Under the pieces are notes generated by a model. It had not been told where the DNA came from. It worked only from the letters and a program-made list of their open reading frames with translations, and did not search any database. Of a DNA stretch of 62,674 nt, positions 9,059-17,580 are shown one piece after another (position 1 is the first letter of the stretch; each line of letters begins with the position of its first letter). A program made the position numbers and the translations under genes. The DNA lies in assembly GCF_021462265.1 (NCBI RefSeq), contig NZ_JAJONF010000054.1, positions 1 through 62,674 on the forward strand. Direction: 5' to 3'. The DNA comes from Streptomyces shenzhenensis. Its GTDB lineage: Bacteria; Actinomycetota; Actinomycetes; Streptomycetales; Streptomycetaceae.

Positions 9059-9111
9059 TGCGGGTCACCGGGCGGAGCGACGGGGCCGCCCGGGGTGATG
9101 CGGCAGGTCTG

Positions 9112-9348
9112 TCAGGCGGCGGTCACCACGCGGCCGGCACCGAGCGGGCGGTGCGGCGCGATGATCTGGCCGTCGGGCAGGAGCTCACCGGTGTCCTCGA
9201 AGAGCAGAACGCCGTTGCACAGCAGGCTCCATCCCTGCTCCGGGTGGTGCGCCATGAGGCGGGCGGACTCCCGGTCGGCGGATTCGGCTGTCGGACACGG
9301 CGGCTGGTGCTGGCACATGGATAGGGTCTCTCGCTCGGTCGTGGTCAT
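9112..9348 (-). CDS. Small conserved DUF5999-type protein
   Basis: A 78-residue protein whose core MCQHQPPCPTAESADRESAR and the following LLCNGVLLFEDTGELLPDG are strongly conserved among Streptomyces small proteins of unknown function. Three cysteines near the N terminus could bind metal, but this is not known. ATG at 9348 follows a GGGGGA ribosome site; an ATG at 9318 starting exactly at MCQH is also possible. It is monocistronic between a convergent xylanase and a co-directional unknown gene. Confidence 0.75.
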   Translation of the reverse strand: MTTTERETLSMCQHQPPCPTAESADRESARLMAHHPEQGWSLLCNGVLLFEDTGELLPDGQIIAPHRPLGAGRVVTAA

Positions 9349-9665
9349 GTCGGTCCCCCGTGCTGATGAGTCGGTCGGAAACCAGTGTTGCCTTCCGGGC
9401 GTTGCTCCGCAGGGATTTCGCTGCACCGCTTCTCACAGGTTGGAGACGCGTCACCCGCGCGGACGGTTCATCCCGACAGGGCCGCCGATTCGGATGGTTT
9501 CACATGGCCGGATGGGGCTAGTCCGAACGGCGGGCCGGCGCAGGGCCAGGGCTGTTCCGGCTCTGGGGAGCGGCGAATTGCTCGGACGAGCGGAACGGGA
9601 AGAACAACGCGCGTACCCCGCCACTGACCGGGAGCGGCGGGGTACGGCGCGGTGGGGCGGCGGTG

Positions 9666-10250
9666 TCAGGCGGGCGTGATGAGCAGGGGCGCCGGGGTGA
9701 TCCGGCCGGTCAGCACCGGGAGCAGTTCGGCGACCGGGTGCGGCCGGTGGGCCGCGACACCGGGCGGGGCGGGTGCCAGCGGCACGAGCAGGTCGGTGGC
9801 GGCGGGGTACCCCTCGGCGCCGTCGGCCGTGTGGTCGCCGTGCAGCCACAGGGCCAGCATGTACAGGCCGGGCAGGGACAACAGGCGGGGCTGGTAAGCC
9901 TGTTGGAGAGTCTCGGCCTGGTGCAGTGCCTGCTGGGTGGAGGCGATGTAGGGGCCCTCGAAGAAGTGCGAGAACGCCCAGCCGTCGGGGGTGAGCATCG
10001 TGTCGGCCGCGGCCACCGCCCGGTCGCCGCAGCGGATCAGGAAACGCCACCCGGCCAGCCGGGTGGCGGACCCGCCTTCCGGGGTGATCCGGTCCAGTAC
10101 GTGCACGGGAAGCGGGAGTTCGGGGGTCACGGGTCCCTGCGCGGCGCGCAGGGAGGGGGTCCGGGCCTCACGGACCGCGGTGGGGGAACCCAGAGCGGTG
10201 AGGACGGAACGCAGTGCGGGCGCGGGGGCAGGAGGGACATGCAGCGGCAT
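9666..10250 (-). CDS. Conserved hypothetical protein, 194 residues
   Basis: I do not recognise a family. The protein is proline-rich at both ends, with a central part rich in aromatic and leucine residues (GWAFSHFFEGPYIAS, GLYMLALWLHGDHT). There is no signal peptide or membrane helix. Codon use is normal for Streptomyces and the frame is long compared with its overlapping frames, so it is probably real. The two central segments suggest a small globular domain. Confidence 0.6.
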   Translation of the reverse strand: MPLHVPPAPAPALRSVLTALGSPTAVREARTPSLRAAQGPVTPELPLPVHVLDRITPEGGSATRLAGWRFLIRCGDRAVAAADTMLTPDGWAFSHFFEGPYIASTQQALHQAETLQQAYQPRLLSLPGLYMLALWLHGDHTADGAEGYPAATDLLVPLAPAPPGVAAHRPHPVAELLPVLTGRITPAPLLITPA

Positions 10251-10807
10251 GGTGGCTCGCCTCTCATTCGACAGGCGCGGTGGCGCGAGGGCGGGGGGCG
10301 GACAGCGCTGTCAGCTCACAGGAGGTCAGAGAGGCGGGGCCCGGTGCGGTGAGGAGAGGTGCGGGCGTTGCCTGCCGCACGTCACTCGGGCGGCAGGAAC
10401 CAGGACCGTGGGCGCCAGCCTTCTGCCTTGTTTGCGGAGTTTATACGACGCCTGTTCAGGTGGTGTTTCACCGGCCCGTTTCAGAGAACAGAACAAGGGG
10501 CAATTCGGTCGTTGATTTGCGTGGAATCCTCCCGTTTTCCTGCCCATCAGAACCCCGCTGACCTCGGATTACGAGGCTGTCGCGGTCGGCCGGATGCAGT
10601 CGGCGTTTTTCACGAGGGGAACGGGGAACCCGAAGTTGCGTGCGGCGCCATGCCTCGTGAATGTGCCGCGGGACACATTCCAACAGAGTAGCGGGTGCCG
10701 GTGCCGCGCGCGACGTTATCGATCGCGTCCGCTGGGCATCATCCCACCTGGACTCGGGACACCGGCGGCCGGAAGCCCGGCCCGCCCATTCGAGGAGGGA
10801 CGCTTCG
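10251..10807. other. AT-richer intergenic region with an inverted repeat
   Basis: These 557 bases separate divergent genes and are noticeably less GC-rich than their surroundings between about 10400 and 10680. The small reading frames here have no features of real proteins. An inverted repeat GAATGTG-8 bases-CACATTC lies at 10659-10680, about 130 bases upstream of the glutamate-cysteine ligase-like gene, and could be an operator. Confidence 0.45.
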
Positions 10808-12328
10808 ATGGGGGAGAAGGTCGTGGCGGGCCGGTTCGACCTGTCCGATCGCCGGCGCTACCGTGAAAAGCTCCGCGACTGTCTGACGGGGCTGGAGCGG
10901 CTGCTGGTGGAGAAGCGGTTCGACCGCCCCAAGAACCTCATGGGCGTCGAGATCGAATTGAATCTGGCCGGCGCCGACGGCATGCCGAAAATGCTGAACG
11001 GACAGGTTCTGGAACGTATCGCGAGCCGCGATTTCCAAACAGAACTCGCCATGTTCAATCTGGAAGTGAACATAGCCCCACACCGGCTGGAAGGCCGGGT
11101 TTTCGACCGGCTGGCCGAGGAACTGCGCACCTCCCTGGCGTACGCCGACCGCAAGGCGGGCGAGGTGGACGCCGGGATCGTGATGACGGGCATCCTGCCC
11201 ACCCTGGAGCGCGACGACCTGGTCTCCGCGAACCTCTCCGAGGTGGACCGGTACACCTTGCTCAACGACCAGATCGTGGCAGCCCGGGGCGAGGACTTCC
11301 TGCTCGACATCGAGGGCGTCGAGCACCTCGTGTGCACGTCGAAGTCGATCGTTCCGGAGGCCGCCTGCACGTCCGTGCAGCTGCACCTGCAGATCACGCC
11401 GGCACGCTTCGCCGACGTGTGGAACGCGGCGCAGGCGGCGGTCGCCGCGCAGATCGCCGTGGGCGCGAACTCCCCGTTCCTCTTCGGCCGCGAACTGTGG
11501 CGCGAGTCCCGCCCCCCGCTCTTCCTCCAGGCCACCGACACCCGCCCACCGGAGCTCCAGGCGCAGGGCGTCCGGCCGCGCACCTGGTTCGGCGAACGCT
11601 GGATCAACTCGGCGTACGAGCTGTTCGAGGAGAACCTGCGCTTCTTCCCCGCCCTCCTGCCGATCTGCGACGAGGAGGACCCGCTGGCCGTGCTCGACGC
11701 GGGCGGGGTGCCGAAGCTCGCGGAACTCGTCCTGCACAACGGCACGGTGTACCGCTGGAACCGGCCGGTCTACGGCATCGCCGACGGCGTTCCCCATCTG
11801 CGCGTCGAGAACCGCGTACTGCCGGCCGGGCCCACCGTCACCGACGTCATCGCCAACGCGGCGTTCTACTACGGGCTGGTCCGTGCCCTCGCGGAGGAGT
11901 CCCGCCCGGTGTGGACACGGCTGCCGTTCGCCGCGGCAGAGGCGAACTTCGACGCGGCGTGCCGGGACGGCATCGACGCGCGTCTGGTCTGGCCGAGGCG
12001 GGCGCGCTACGGCGGCGGCACGGCGGAAGTGGACGCGGTCACCCTCGTCCGCGACGAGCTGCTGCCGCTGGCGGAGGCCGGGCTGGACGCGTGGGGCGTC
12101 GACACCGCCGACCGGGACTTGTATCTCGGCGTGATCGAGGAGCGCTGCCGGCGCCGGGTCAACGGGGCGTCCTGGCAGGCGGCGACCTTCCACCGGGCAC
12201 GGGAACAGGGGCTGCCGAGGGACGCGGCGCTGGCGGCGATGACGCGGCGGTACGCGGAACTGATGAACGAGGGCGATCCGGTGCATACCTGGCCGGTGGG
12301 GTTACTGGAGCCGGTGCCGCTGGGGTGA
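10808..12328 (+). CDS. Glutamate-cysteine ligase family (GCS2-like) protein
   Basis: A 506-residue protein of the carboxylate-amine ligase fold. Seen features are GVEIELNL near residue 41 (the glutamate-rich ATP/metal-binding strand), SVQLHLQITP, and RVENRVLPAGPT, all typical of GCS2-type enzymes. In the family such enzymes join an amino acid carboxylate to an amine with ATP; the precise substrate of this Streptomyces branch is not known to me. ATG at 10808 follows GGAGGGA. Actinobacteria use mycothiol rather than glutathione, so a glutathione role is unlikely; EgtA-type gamma-glutamylcysteine synthesis is one alternative, but no other ergothioneine genes are adjacent. Confidence 0.75.
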   Translation: MGEKVVAGRFDLSDRRRYREKLRDCLTGLERLLVEKRFDRPKNLMGVEIELNLAGADGMPKMLNGQVLERIASRDFQTELAMFNLEVNIAPHRLEGRVFDRLAEELRTSLAYADRKAGEVDAGIVMTGILPTLERDDLVSANLSEVDRYTLLNDQIVAARGEDFLLDIEGVEHLVCTSKSIVPEAACTSVQLHLQITPARFADVWNAAQAAVAAQIAVGANSPFLFGRELWRESRPPLFLQATDTRPPELQAQGVRPRTWFGERWINSAYELFEENLRFFPALLPICDEEDPLAVLDAGGVPKLAELVLHNGTVYRWNRPVYGIADGVPHLRVENRVLPAGPTVTDVIANAAFYYGLVRALAEESRPVWTRLPFAAAEANFDAACRDGIDARLVWPRRARYGGGTAEVDAVTLVRDELLPLAEAGLDAWGVDTADRDLYLGVIEERCRRRVNGASWQAATFHRAREQGLPRDAALAAMTRRYAELMNEGDPVHTWPVGLLEPVPLG

Positions 12329-12395
12329 GGCCGACGGGGCGCCGTGGGGGGTGGGGGGTGCGGTGGGGTGTCGGGTGCGGCGCCGTTGGGGCTGG

Positions 12396-12427
12396 TCGCG
12401 CAGTTCCCCGCGCCCCTTTCGGGGCGC
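12396..12427. repeat. Dispersed Streptomyces repeat with terminator-like hairpin
   Basis: Read on the minus strand, 12396-12416 contains GGGGCGCGGGGAACTGCGCG, the core of a repeat common in Streptomyces intergenic regions and present twice more at 14.3-14.4 kb. Here it overlaps a perfect hairpin GCGCCCC-TTTC-GGGGCGC (12410-12427) that may end transcription of the upstream gene. Confidence 0.75.
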
Positions 12428-12523
12428 GGTAGCGGGGGTCGGCTGCGTCTGCTTCGGGTCGATCGGGCAAGCTGTGGTGTCCCATGGGCATGGGGCGACG
12501 GGATTGCCCGACCGGAGGCAGGA

Positions 12524-13324
12524 GTGCAGGTGGAGGCGGAGCAGGTGGCCGGTGCTTACCCACTGGAGCGGCCCTCGCGGCGCGTGTTCAGGGACGAGAC
12601 GCTGCTCGTTCTGGGGCTTTCGCTCGGTGCGAGTGGAGTGTCCGCCCTGATCAGCTTCATCGGATCGGTCACCAAACCGGGCGGCCTCAAGGACCAGGCG
12701 GCGACGATGAACGCCTCGGCCGCGCCGGGCCGCCCCTGGCTTGATCTCGCCTGGCAGCTCTTCGACATCGCGGCGGCACTCGTCCCCGTCCTCCTCGTCG
12801 CCCACCTGCTTCTCCGCGAGGGCGCGAGCCTGCGCTCGCTCGGGTTCGACCGCAGCCGCCCCTGGCCCGACCTCGGGCGCGGTGCGGCGATCGCCTCGGT
12901 GATCGGCAGCGCCGGAATCGCCTTCTACCTGGCCGCACGCGGCCTCGGCTTCAACCTCACGGTGGTCCCGGAGGCGCTGCCCGACGTGTGGTGGAAGTAC
13001 CCCGTGCTGATCCTCTCCGCCATGCAGAACGCGATCCTCGAAGAGGTCATCGTGGTCGGCTATCTGCTGCGCCGGCTGGACCAGTTGGGGTGGAGCGCGG
13101 GGACGGCGCTGGTGGCCAGTTCCGTCCTGCGCGGCTCGTACCACCTTTACCAGGGGATCGGCGGCTTCGTCGGCAACATGGTGATGGGCGTGGTCTTCGT
13201 CTACCTGTACCGGCGGTGGGGCCGGGTCGGTCCCCTGGTGGTGGCGCACTCCCTGCTCGACATCGGCGCGTTCGTCGGGTACGCCCTGCTGGCCGGCAAG
13301 GTGGGCTGGCTGCCTACGGCGTGA
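12524..13324 (+). CDS. CPBP-family intramembrane metalloprotease
   Basis: A 266-residue polytopic protein with about seven helices and the three CPBP motifs: EEVIVVGYLLRR (paired glutamates, residues about 172-183), RGSYHLYQG (histidine), and HSLLDIGAF (histidine and aspartate). These residues form the metal site in Rce1-type proteases, some of which protect against bacteriocins or process membrane proteins. GTG at 12524 is chosen because GGAGG lies five bases before it; the long in-frame extension upstream crosses the repeat and is unlikely to be translated. Confidence 0.85.
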   Translation: MQVEAEQVAGAYPLERPSRRVFRDETLLVLGLSLGASGVSALISFIGSVTKPGGLKDQAATMNASAAPGRPWLDLAWQLFDIAAALVPVLLVAHLLLREGASLRSLGFDRSRPWPDLGRGAAIASVIGSAGIAFYLAARGLGFNLTVVPEALPDVWWKYPVLILSAMQNAILEEVIVVGYLLRRLDQLGWSAGTALVASSVLRGSYHLYQGIGGFVGNMVMGVVFVYLYRRWGRVGPLVVAHSLLDIGAFVGYALLAGKVGWLPTA

Positions 13325-14126
13325 GCAGCTCGCCGTCGATGACGGTGACCGCGCGCCCGGCCAGCAGGACGCGGTCACCGCGCAGCGAGGTCCGGACCAG
13401 CCCGGTACGCCGGGAGGCCTGCAGCCCGGTGAGATCGGGCTCGCCGAGCCGGCCGGCCCAGTGCGGCGCGAGAGCGGTGTGCGCACTCCCGGTCACCGGG
13501 TCCTCATCGATGCCGACGTTCGGGAAGAAGCAACGGGAGACGTAGTCGTACCCCTTGGCCGGGTCCTCAGCGCGGGCGGTGGCGATGATTCCGCGCGTGG
13601 AGTAGGCGGCGAGGGCCTTGTGGTCGGGGAAGAGGCCGAGCACGGTCTTCTCGTCGGCGAGTTCCAGGAGCAGGTCACCGACGTCCGGGCCGGTGTCGAA
13701 GCCGGCGACGGGTTCGGCGCCGAGCGCCTCGGCGACCCCGCCGGGCACGTCGACCCGGGAGAGCGGGGCGGTGGGAAAGTCGAGCGTGATCATCCCCTCC
13801 CCTCCGGGCGTCGCGACCAGCACCCCGCTCCGGCTGGCGAACCGCACGGGTCCCGCGTGTGCTCCGGTGGTGTGCAGCACATGAGCCGTGGCGAGGGTGG
13901 CATGCCCGCACATCGCGACCTCCGTGACCGGCGTGAACCACCGCAAGGCCCAGTCCGCGTCCCCGCCCTCGGGCAGGGGGTGCGCGAACGCGGTCTCGGC
14001 ATGGTTCACCTCCATGGCGACGTTCTGCATCCACCCGTCGTCCGGAAAAGAGTCGAGCAGCACGACCCCGGCCGGATTCCCGGAGAACGCCCGCTCGGCA
14101 AAGGCATCGACGATTCGAATCCGCAT
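13314..14126 (-). CDS. PhzF-family isomerase
   Basis: A 270-residue member of the PhzF/diaminopimelate-epimerase fold. Seen are the N-terminal VDAFAERAFSGNPAGVVLL, the catalytic glutamate in NHAETAF, GHATLATAH, and GSAHTALAPHW near the C terminus. Family members isomerise or epimerise small carboxylated substrates. There are no phenazine genes nearby, so the PhzF name reflects the fold only. The 3' end overlaps the convergent CPBP gene by 11 bases. ATG at 14126 starts exactly at the conserved MRIRIVDAF. Confidence 0.85.
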   Translation of the reverse strand: MRIRIVDAFAERAFSGNPAGVVLLDSFPDDGWMQNVAMEVNHAETAFAHPLPEGGDADWALRWFTPVTEVAMCGHATLATAHVLHTTGAHAGPVRFASRSGVLVATPGGEGMITLDFPTAPLSRVDVPGGVAEALGAEPVAGFDTGPDVGDLLLELADEKTVLGLFPDHKALAAYSTRGIIATARAEDPAKGYDYVSRCFFPNVGIDEDPVTGSAHTALAPHWAGRLGEPDLTGLQASRRTGLVRTSLRGDRVLLAGRAVTVIDGELLTP

Positions 14127-14298
14127 GAACCAGAAGCTAGGCCCTGCGCCCCCCGCCCGCCCAAGGCCAATCCCAGAGCCCTGGCCCGATTTCCACCCCC
14201 CGAGGAGCCCGAAGACACCACGCCCCACCACCGACACGAACACCCCCAACGCTGCGGCACGGGCTCGCGGACGGTGTTCGGGGCGGCGCTCCTGCTTA

Positions 14299-14470
14299 GG
14301 GGCGCGGGGAACTGCGCGAAGTACCACGACGGTGCGGCGGTGGCTCGCGGACGATGGTCGTTAGGGGCGCGGGGAACTGCGCGAACAACCACGACGGCGC
14401 GGCACGGGCTCATCGACGGTGGTCGCGACGGCGCTCCCTCTCAGGGGCGCGAAGAACCACGACGGTGCGG
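14299..14470. repeat. Three direct copies of a dispersed Streptomyces repeat
   Basis: Units at 14299-14337, 14364-14400 and 14444-14470 share GGGGCGCGGGGAACTGCGCG (the last shortened to GGGGCGCGAAGAACCACGAC) followed by a CCACGACGG tail. Spacing is 65-80 bases. The same core occurs near 12.4 kb. Confidence 0.75.
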
Positions 14471-14532
14471 GACTGGCCGGCCCACCGGACGTTCCCACGG
14501 CGCCATGCCCACCCGCCCCCCGGCAACGAAGA

Positions 14533-14558
14533 GGGCCGACCCGCCATCGAGTCGGCCC
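14533..14558 (-). terminator. argG terminator hairpin
   Basis: GGGCCGAC (14533-14540) and GTCGGCCC (14551-14558) form a perfect 8-bp stem with a 10-base loop, starting 15 bases after the argG stop on the minus strand and followed by a TCTTCGTT stretch. Confidence 0.75.
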
Positions 14559-14573
14559 CCTTGAGCGGAACGC

Positions 14574-16022
14574 TCAGTCCGTGCCCAGTTCCATCGCCGC
14601 CCGGTCCAGCAGTTCGTCGGCGTCCGGCGCAGCCTCCCCGCGGGACGCGATCGCCTCGGCGCCCCCCTCCGGCATGTTGCCGATCAGACCGGTCGCCGCC
14701 GCCTGCGCCGCACCGATCGCCGGGTTGGCGGAGCCGATCAGCCCCAGCCCCGCGTACTGCTCCAGCTTCGCCCGCGAGTCGGCGATGTCGAGGTTGCGCA
14801 TGGTGAGCTGCCCGATCCGGTCCACCGGACCGAACGCCGCGTCCTCGGTGCGCTCCATCGACAGCTTGTCGGGGTGGTAGCTGAAGGCGGGACCGGTCGT
14901 GTCGAGGATGGAGTAGTCCTCGCCGCGCCGCAGCCGCAGCGTCACCTCACCGGTGACGGCCGCGCCGACCCACCGCTGCAGGGACTCGCGGATCATCAGC
15001 GCCTGCGGGTCCAGCCACCGGCCCTCGTACATGAGACGGCCAAGACGCCGCCCCTCGTTGTGGTACTGGGCGACCGTGTCCTCGTTGTGGATCGCGTTGA
15101 CCAGCCGCTCGTACGCGGCGTGCAGCAGCGCCATGCCCGGCGCCTCGTAGATGCCCCGGCTCTTGGCCTCGATGATCCGGTTCTCGATCTGGTCGGACAT
15201 GCCGAGCCCGTGCCGGCCGCCGATCGCGTTGGCCTCCATGACCAGCTCGACGGCGGTCCCGAACTCCTTGCCGTTGACGGTCACCGGCCGGCCCTGGTCG
15301 AAGCCGATCGTCACGTCCTCGGGCAGGATCTCGACCTCGGGGTCCCAGAACCGCACGCCCATGATCGGCTCGACGGTCTCGATGCCGTTGTCCAGGTGCT
15401 CCAGGGTCTTCGCCTCGTGCGTGGCACCCCAGATGTTGGCGTCGGTGGAGTACGCCTTCTCCGTGCTGTCCCGGTACGGCAGCCCGTGGGCCACCAGCCA
15501 CTCGGACATCTCCTTGCGGCCGCCGAGCTCGGTCACGAAGTCCGCGTCCAGCCAGGGCTTGTAGATCCGCAGGTGCGGGTTGGCGAGCAGGCCGTACCGG
15601 TAGAACCGCTCGATGTCGTTGCCCTTGAAGGTCGACCCGTCGCCCCAGATCTGGACGTCGTCCTCCAGCATGGCCCGCACCAGCAGCGTGCCGGTGACGG
15701 CACGGCCGAGCGGCGTGGTGTTGAAGTACGCCCTGCCGCCCGAGCGGATGTGGAACGCGCCGCAGGTGAGCGCGGCCAGGCCCTCCTCGACCAGCGCGGC
15801 CCGGCAGTCGACCAGGCGCGCGATCTCGGCACCGTAGGTGTGCGCACGGCCGGGCACCGAGGCGATGTCGGGCTCGTCGTACTGGCCGATGTCGGCGGTG
15901 TAGGTGCACGGGACGGCGCCCTTGTCGCGCATCCACGCGACCGCGACCGAGGTGTCGAGCCCGCCGGAGAAGGCGATGCCGACGCGCTCGCCGGCGGGAA
16001 GGGAGGTGAGGACCTTGGACAT
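14574..16022 (-). CDS. argG: Argininosuccinate synthase
   Basis: Joins citrulline and aspartate with ATP in the penultimate step of arginine synthesis. The 482-residue length is that of the longer ArgG type rather than the approximately 400-residue type common in actinobacteria. The ATP-binding P-loop GIAFSGGLDTSVA is at residues about 14-26. Further conserved segments are ADIGQYDEPD, GDGSTFKGND and MSDQIENRIIEAKSRGIYE. ATG at 16022 gives the usual MSKVLTSL start; an upstream ATG at 16037 would add five residues and overlap the putative ARG box. It stands alone, without other arginine genes. Confidence 0.95.
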   Translation of the reverse strand: MSKVLTSLPAGERVGIAFSGGLDTSVAVAWMRDKGAVPCTYTADIGQYDEPDIASVPGRAHTYGAEIARLVDCRAALVEEGLAALTCGAFHIRSGGRAYFNTTPLGRAVTGTLLVRAMLEDDVQIWGDGSTFKGNDIERFYRYGLLANPHLRIYKPWLDADFVTELGGRKEMSEWLVAHGLPYRDSTEKAYSTDANIWGATHEAKTLEHLDNGIETVEPIMGVRFWDPEVEILPEDVTIGFDQGRPVTVNGKEFGTAVELVMEANAIGGRHGLGMSDQIENRIIEAKSRGIYEAPGMALLHAAYERLVNAIHNEDTVAQYHNEGRRLGRLMYEGRWLDPQALMIRESLQRWVGAAVTGEVTLRLRRGEDYSILDTTGPAFSYHPDKLSMERTEDAAFGPVDRIGQLTMRNLDIADSRAKLEQYAGLGLIGSANPAIGAAQAAATGLIGNMPEGGAEAIASRGEAAPDADELLDRAAMELGTD

Positions 16023-16030
16023 AGGAAGAT

Positions 16031-16057
16031 TATGCATCAGACCGCATGGTCATGCAA
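16031..16057 (-). promoter_or_regulatory. Candidate ARG box upstream of argG
   Basis: On the minus strand TTGCATGACCATGCGG (16057-16042) is followed by ATGCAT (16037-16032). TTGCAT/ATGCA half-sites in close tandem resemble Streptomyces ArgR operators. The site lies 9-35 bases before the argG start codon. This is inferred from resemblance only. Confidence 0.5.
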
Positions 16058-16097
16058 CGTCGCCGCGGGGTCGTCTTGCGCCGTCGACGGGAGGGTC

Positions 16098-16126
16098 TTG
16101 TCATGCGAACTCTTCCGATATATCGT
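16098..16126 (+). promoter_or_regulatory. Promoter of the PadR gene with overlapping palindrome
   Basis: TTGTCA (16098-16103) and TATCGT (16121-16126) are 17 bases apart. The perfect 10-bp palindrome CGATATATCG (16116-16125) overlaps the -10 box. A second pairing, ATCGTTGA (16122-16129) with TCAACGAT (16155-16162), brackets the expected start of transcription. Autoregulation by the downstream PadR protein is the likely reason. Confidence 0.6.
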
Positions 16127-16179
16127 TGAGGCATCGCGACAGATACGCGACAGATCAACGATGGAATGGAGTGATTGCC

Positions 16180-16815
16180 ATGCGTTCCCACGGATTCGAG
16201 CGTGGACATGGTCAGGGCGGCCCCCACTCGCACGGGCGGGGCGGCTTCGGTGGGCGTGACGGCCGGCGTGCGGCGTTCGGGCCCTTCGGCCCGGGTGGCC
16301 CCGGCTTCGGTCCCGGCGGGCCCGGTTTCGGACCGGGGCACTGGGGGCCGCGAGGGCGCGGTGGTCCCAGGGGAAGGGCGCGGCGTGGTGACGTACGGGC
16401 CTCGATCCTGGCCCTGCTGAAGGACCGGCCGATGCACGGTTACGAGATGATCCAGGAGATCGCCGAGCGCAGTGGCGGTGCGTGGAAGCCCAGCCCCGGC
16501 TCGGTCTACCCCACCCTCCAGCTGCTGGAGGACGAGGGCCTGATCGTCAGCGAGAGCGAGGGCGGCAAGAAGCTGTTCTCCCTCACCGACAGTGGTCGCA
16601 CCGCCGCCGACGCCGGGCCGGACGCCCCCTGGGAAGAGGCCTCCCGCGGGGTCGACTTCGAGGCCCTGGGCGAGATCCGCCAGGCCGGCTTCGGTCTGAT
16701 GGAGGCCTTCGGGCAGGTCTGGAAGACCGGCAGCAAGGAGCAGCGCGAGAAGGCGCTGGCCGTCATCAACGAGACCCGCAAGAAGCTGTACCTCATCCTC
16801 GCCGACGAGGACTGA
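16180..16815 (+). CDS. PadR-family transcriptional regulator with a Gly-rich N terminus
   Basis: A 211-residue regulator. The winged helix begins at RRGDVRASILALLKDRPMHG (about residue 68) and includes YEMIQEIAER and the wing PSPGSVYPTLQLLEDEGLI. A C-terminal helical dimerisation part follows. The first 65 residues are unusual, a low-complexity Gly/Pro/Phe/Arg/His tract (GPGGPGFGP repeats) that is probably disordered. PadR proteins usually repress a neighbouring gene and themselves and respond to small molecules; the only close neighbour is the divergent argG. The palindrome at the promoter supports autoregulation. Confidence 0.88.
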   Translation: MRSHGFERGHGQGGPHSHGRGGFGGRDGRRAAFGPFGPGGPGFGPGGPGFGPGHWGPRGRGGPRGRARRGDVRASILALLKDRPMHGYEMIQEIAERSGGAWKPSPGSVYPTLQLLEDEGLIVSESEGGKKLFSLTDSGRTAADAGPDAPWEEASRGVDFEALGEIRQAGFGLMEAFGQVWKTGSKEQREKALAVINETRKKLYLILADED

Positions 16816-16842
16816 CCCTCGACGGGTGCGAGGTGAGACACC

Positions 16843-16874
16843 GAGCGCCCCGCGGACCTGTCCGCGGGGCGCTC
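16843..16874. terminator. Bidirectional terminator between convergent genes
   Basis: A perfect 14-bp stem, GAGCGCCCCGCGGA (16843-16856) with TCCGCGGGGCGCTC (16861-16874), and a 4-base loop, placed 28 bases after the PadR stop and 26 before the end of the opposite SRPBCC gene. Confidence 0.85.
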
Positions 16875-16899
16875 TGCCGTGTCCGCGGGGCGGGGCGGC

Positions 16900-17328
16900 T
16901 CAGGCCACCAGTGCGCCCAGCTTGCGCAGCGACTCGTTCAGGGCCGCCGTCGCCGAGTCCTTGAGCTTGCCCGCCATCAGTGACACGGCCGCGCCCGTGA
17001 ACTCCCCGTCGATCCGCACCGTCGTCGCGTCCCCGTCCGGGGTCAGCGTGTAGCGCGTGGCGACCGTCACCGCCATCGGGCCCTTGCCGCGGATCGCCAG
17101 CACCCGCGCCGGCTCCAGCTCCTCGATGGTCCACTCGACCTCCGCCGGGAAGCCCATCAGCTTCATGTTCTCCTGGAAGGTGCCGCCCACCGCCAGGGTC
17201 TCGGGGCCGCCCTTGGGAAAGTTGGTGTGGGTCGCGTTCCACTCGCCGTACGCCGACCAGTCGGTGAGCTGTGCCCACACCTTCTCGGCCGGTGCCTGGA
17301 TGCGTGTCTCCGCGCTGACTTCGGCCAT
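16900..17328 (-). CDS. SRPBCC (START-like) family protein, polyketide cyclase type
   Basis: A 142-residue single domain starting with ETRIQAPAEKVWAQLTDWSA, the usual first strand and helix of the SRPBCC fold. A conserved GEWN, EWTIEELEPARVL, and the long C-terminal helix (LNESLRKLGALVA) follow. Members bind hydrophobic ligands in an inner cavity. This short Streptomyces type has no known substrate. It is monocistronic and ends at the shared terminator. Confidence 0.85.
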   Translation of the reverse strand: MAEVSAETRIQAPAEKVWAQLTDWSAYGEWNATHTNFPKGGPETLAVGGTFQENMKLMGFPAEVEWTIEELEPARVLAIRGKGPMAVTVATRYTLTPDGDATTVRIDGEFTGAAVSLMAGKLKDSATAALNESLRKLGALVA

Positions 17329-17580
17329 CGGGCCACCCCTTCGTGTCGGGCTACGGTGTCGCGGAACGTAGCCGCAGGGCCTCGAACATTCAATACTGAT
17401 GAACCGTCAGGAAATGTGCGGATCCGGGGACCGCCCCCTCGGCGGCCGGTCCCGCCCCCGGCCGCTCGGCAAGACGGCGCGCACCCGGTGGCCGGAATCG
17501 GTCTGATCTCATCCGTAAGGAGGAGATTCCGGCCATCCGTGTCCACTCTGCGTGGGACACGAGAATGCTTCCCCTCGCCG

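Larger units (their letters stand above)
14127..14573. other. Intergenic region with repeats and a terminator
   Basis: These 447 bases hold three copies of a dispersed repeat and the argG terminator, and no convincing gene. Reading frames crossing it are composed of repeat sequence. Confidence 0.6.

Noticed and set aside
13314..14126. Phenazine biosynthesis cluster
   Set aside because: Only the PhzF-fold gene is present; neighbours are argG and a CPBP protease.
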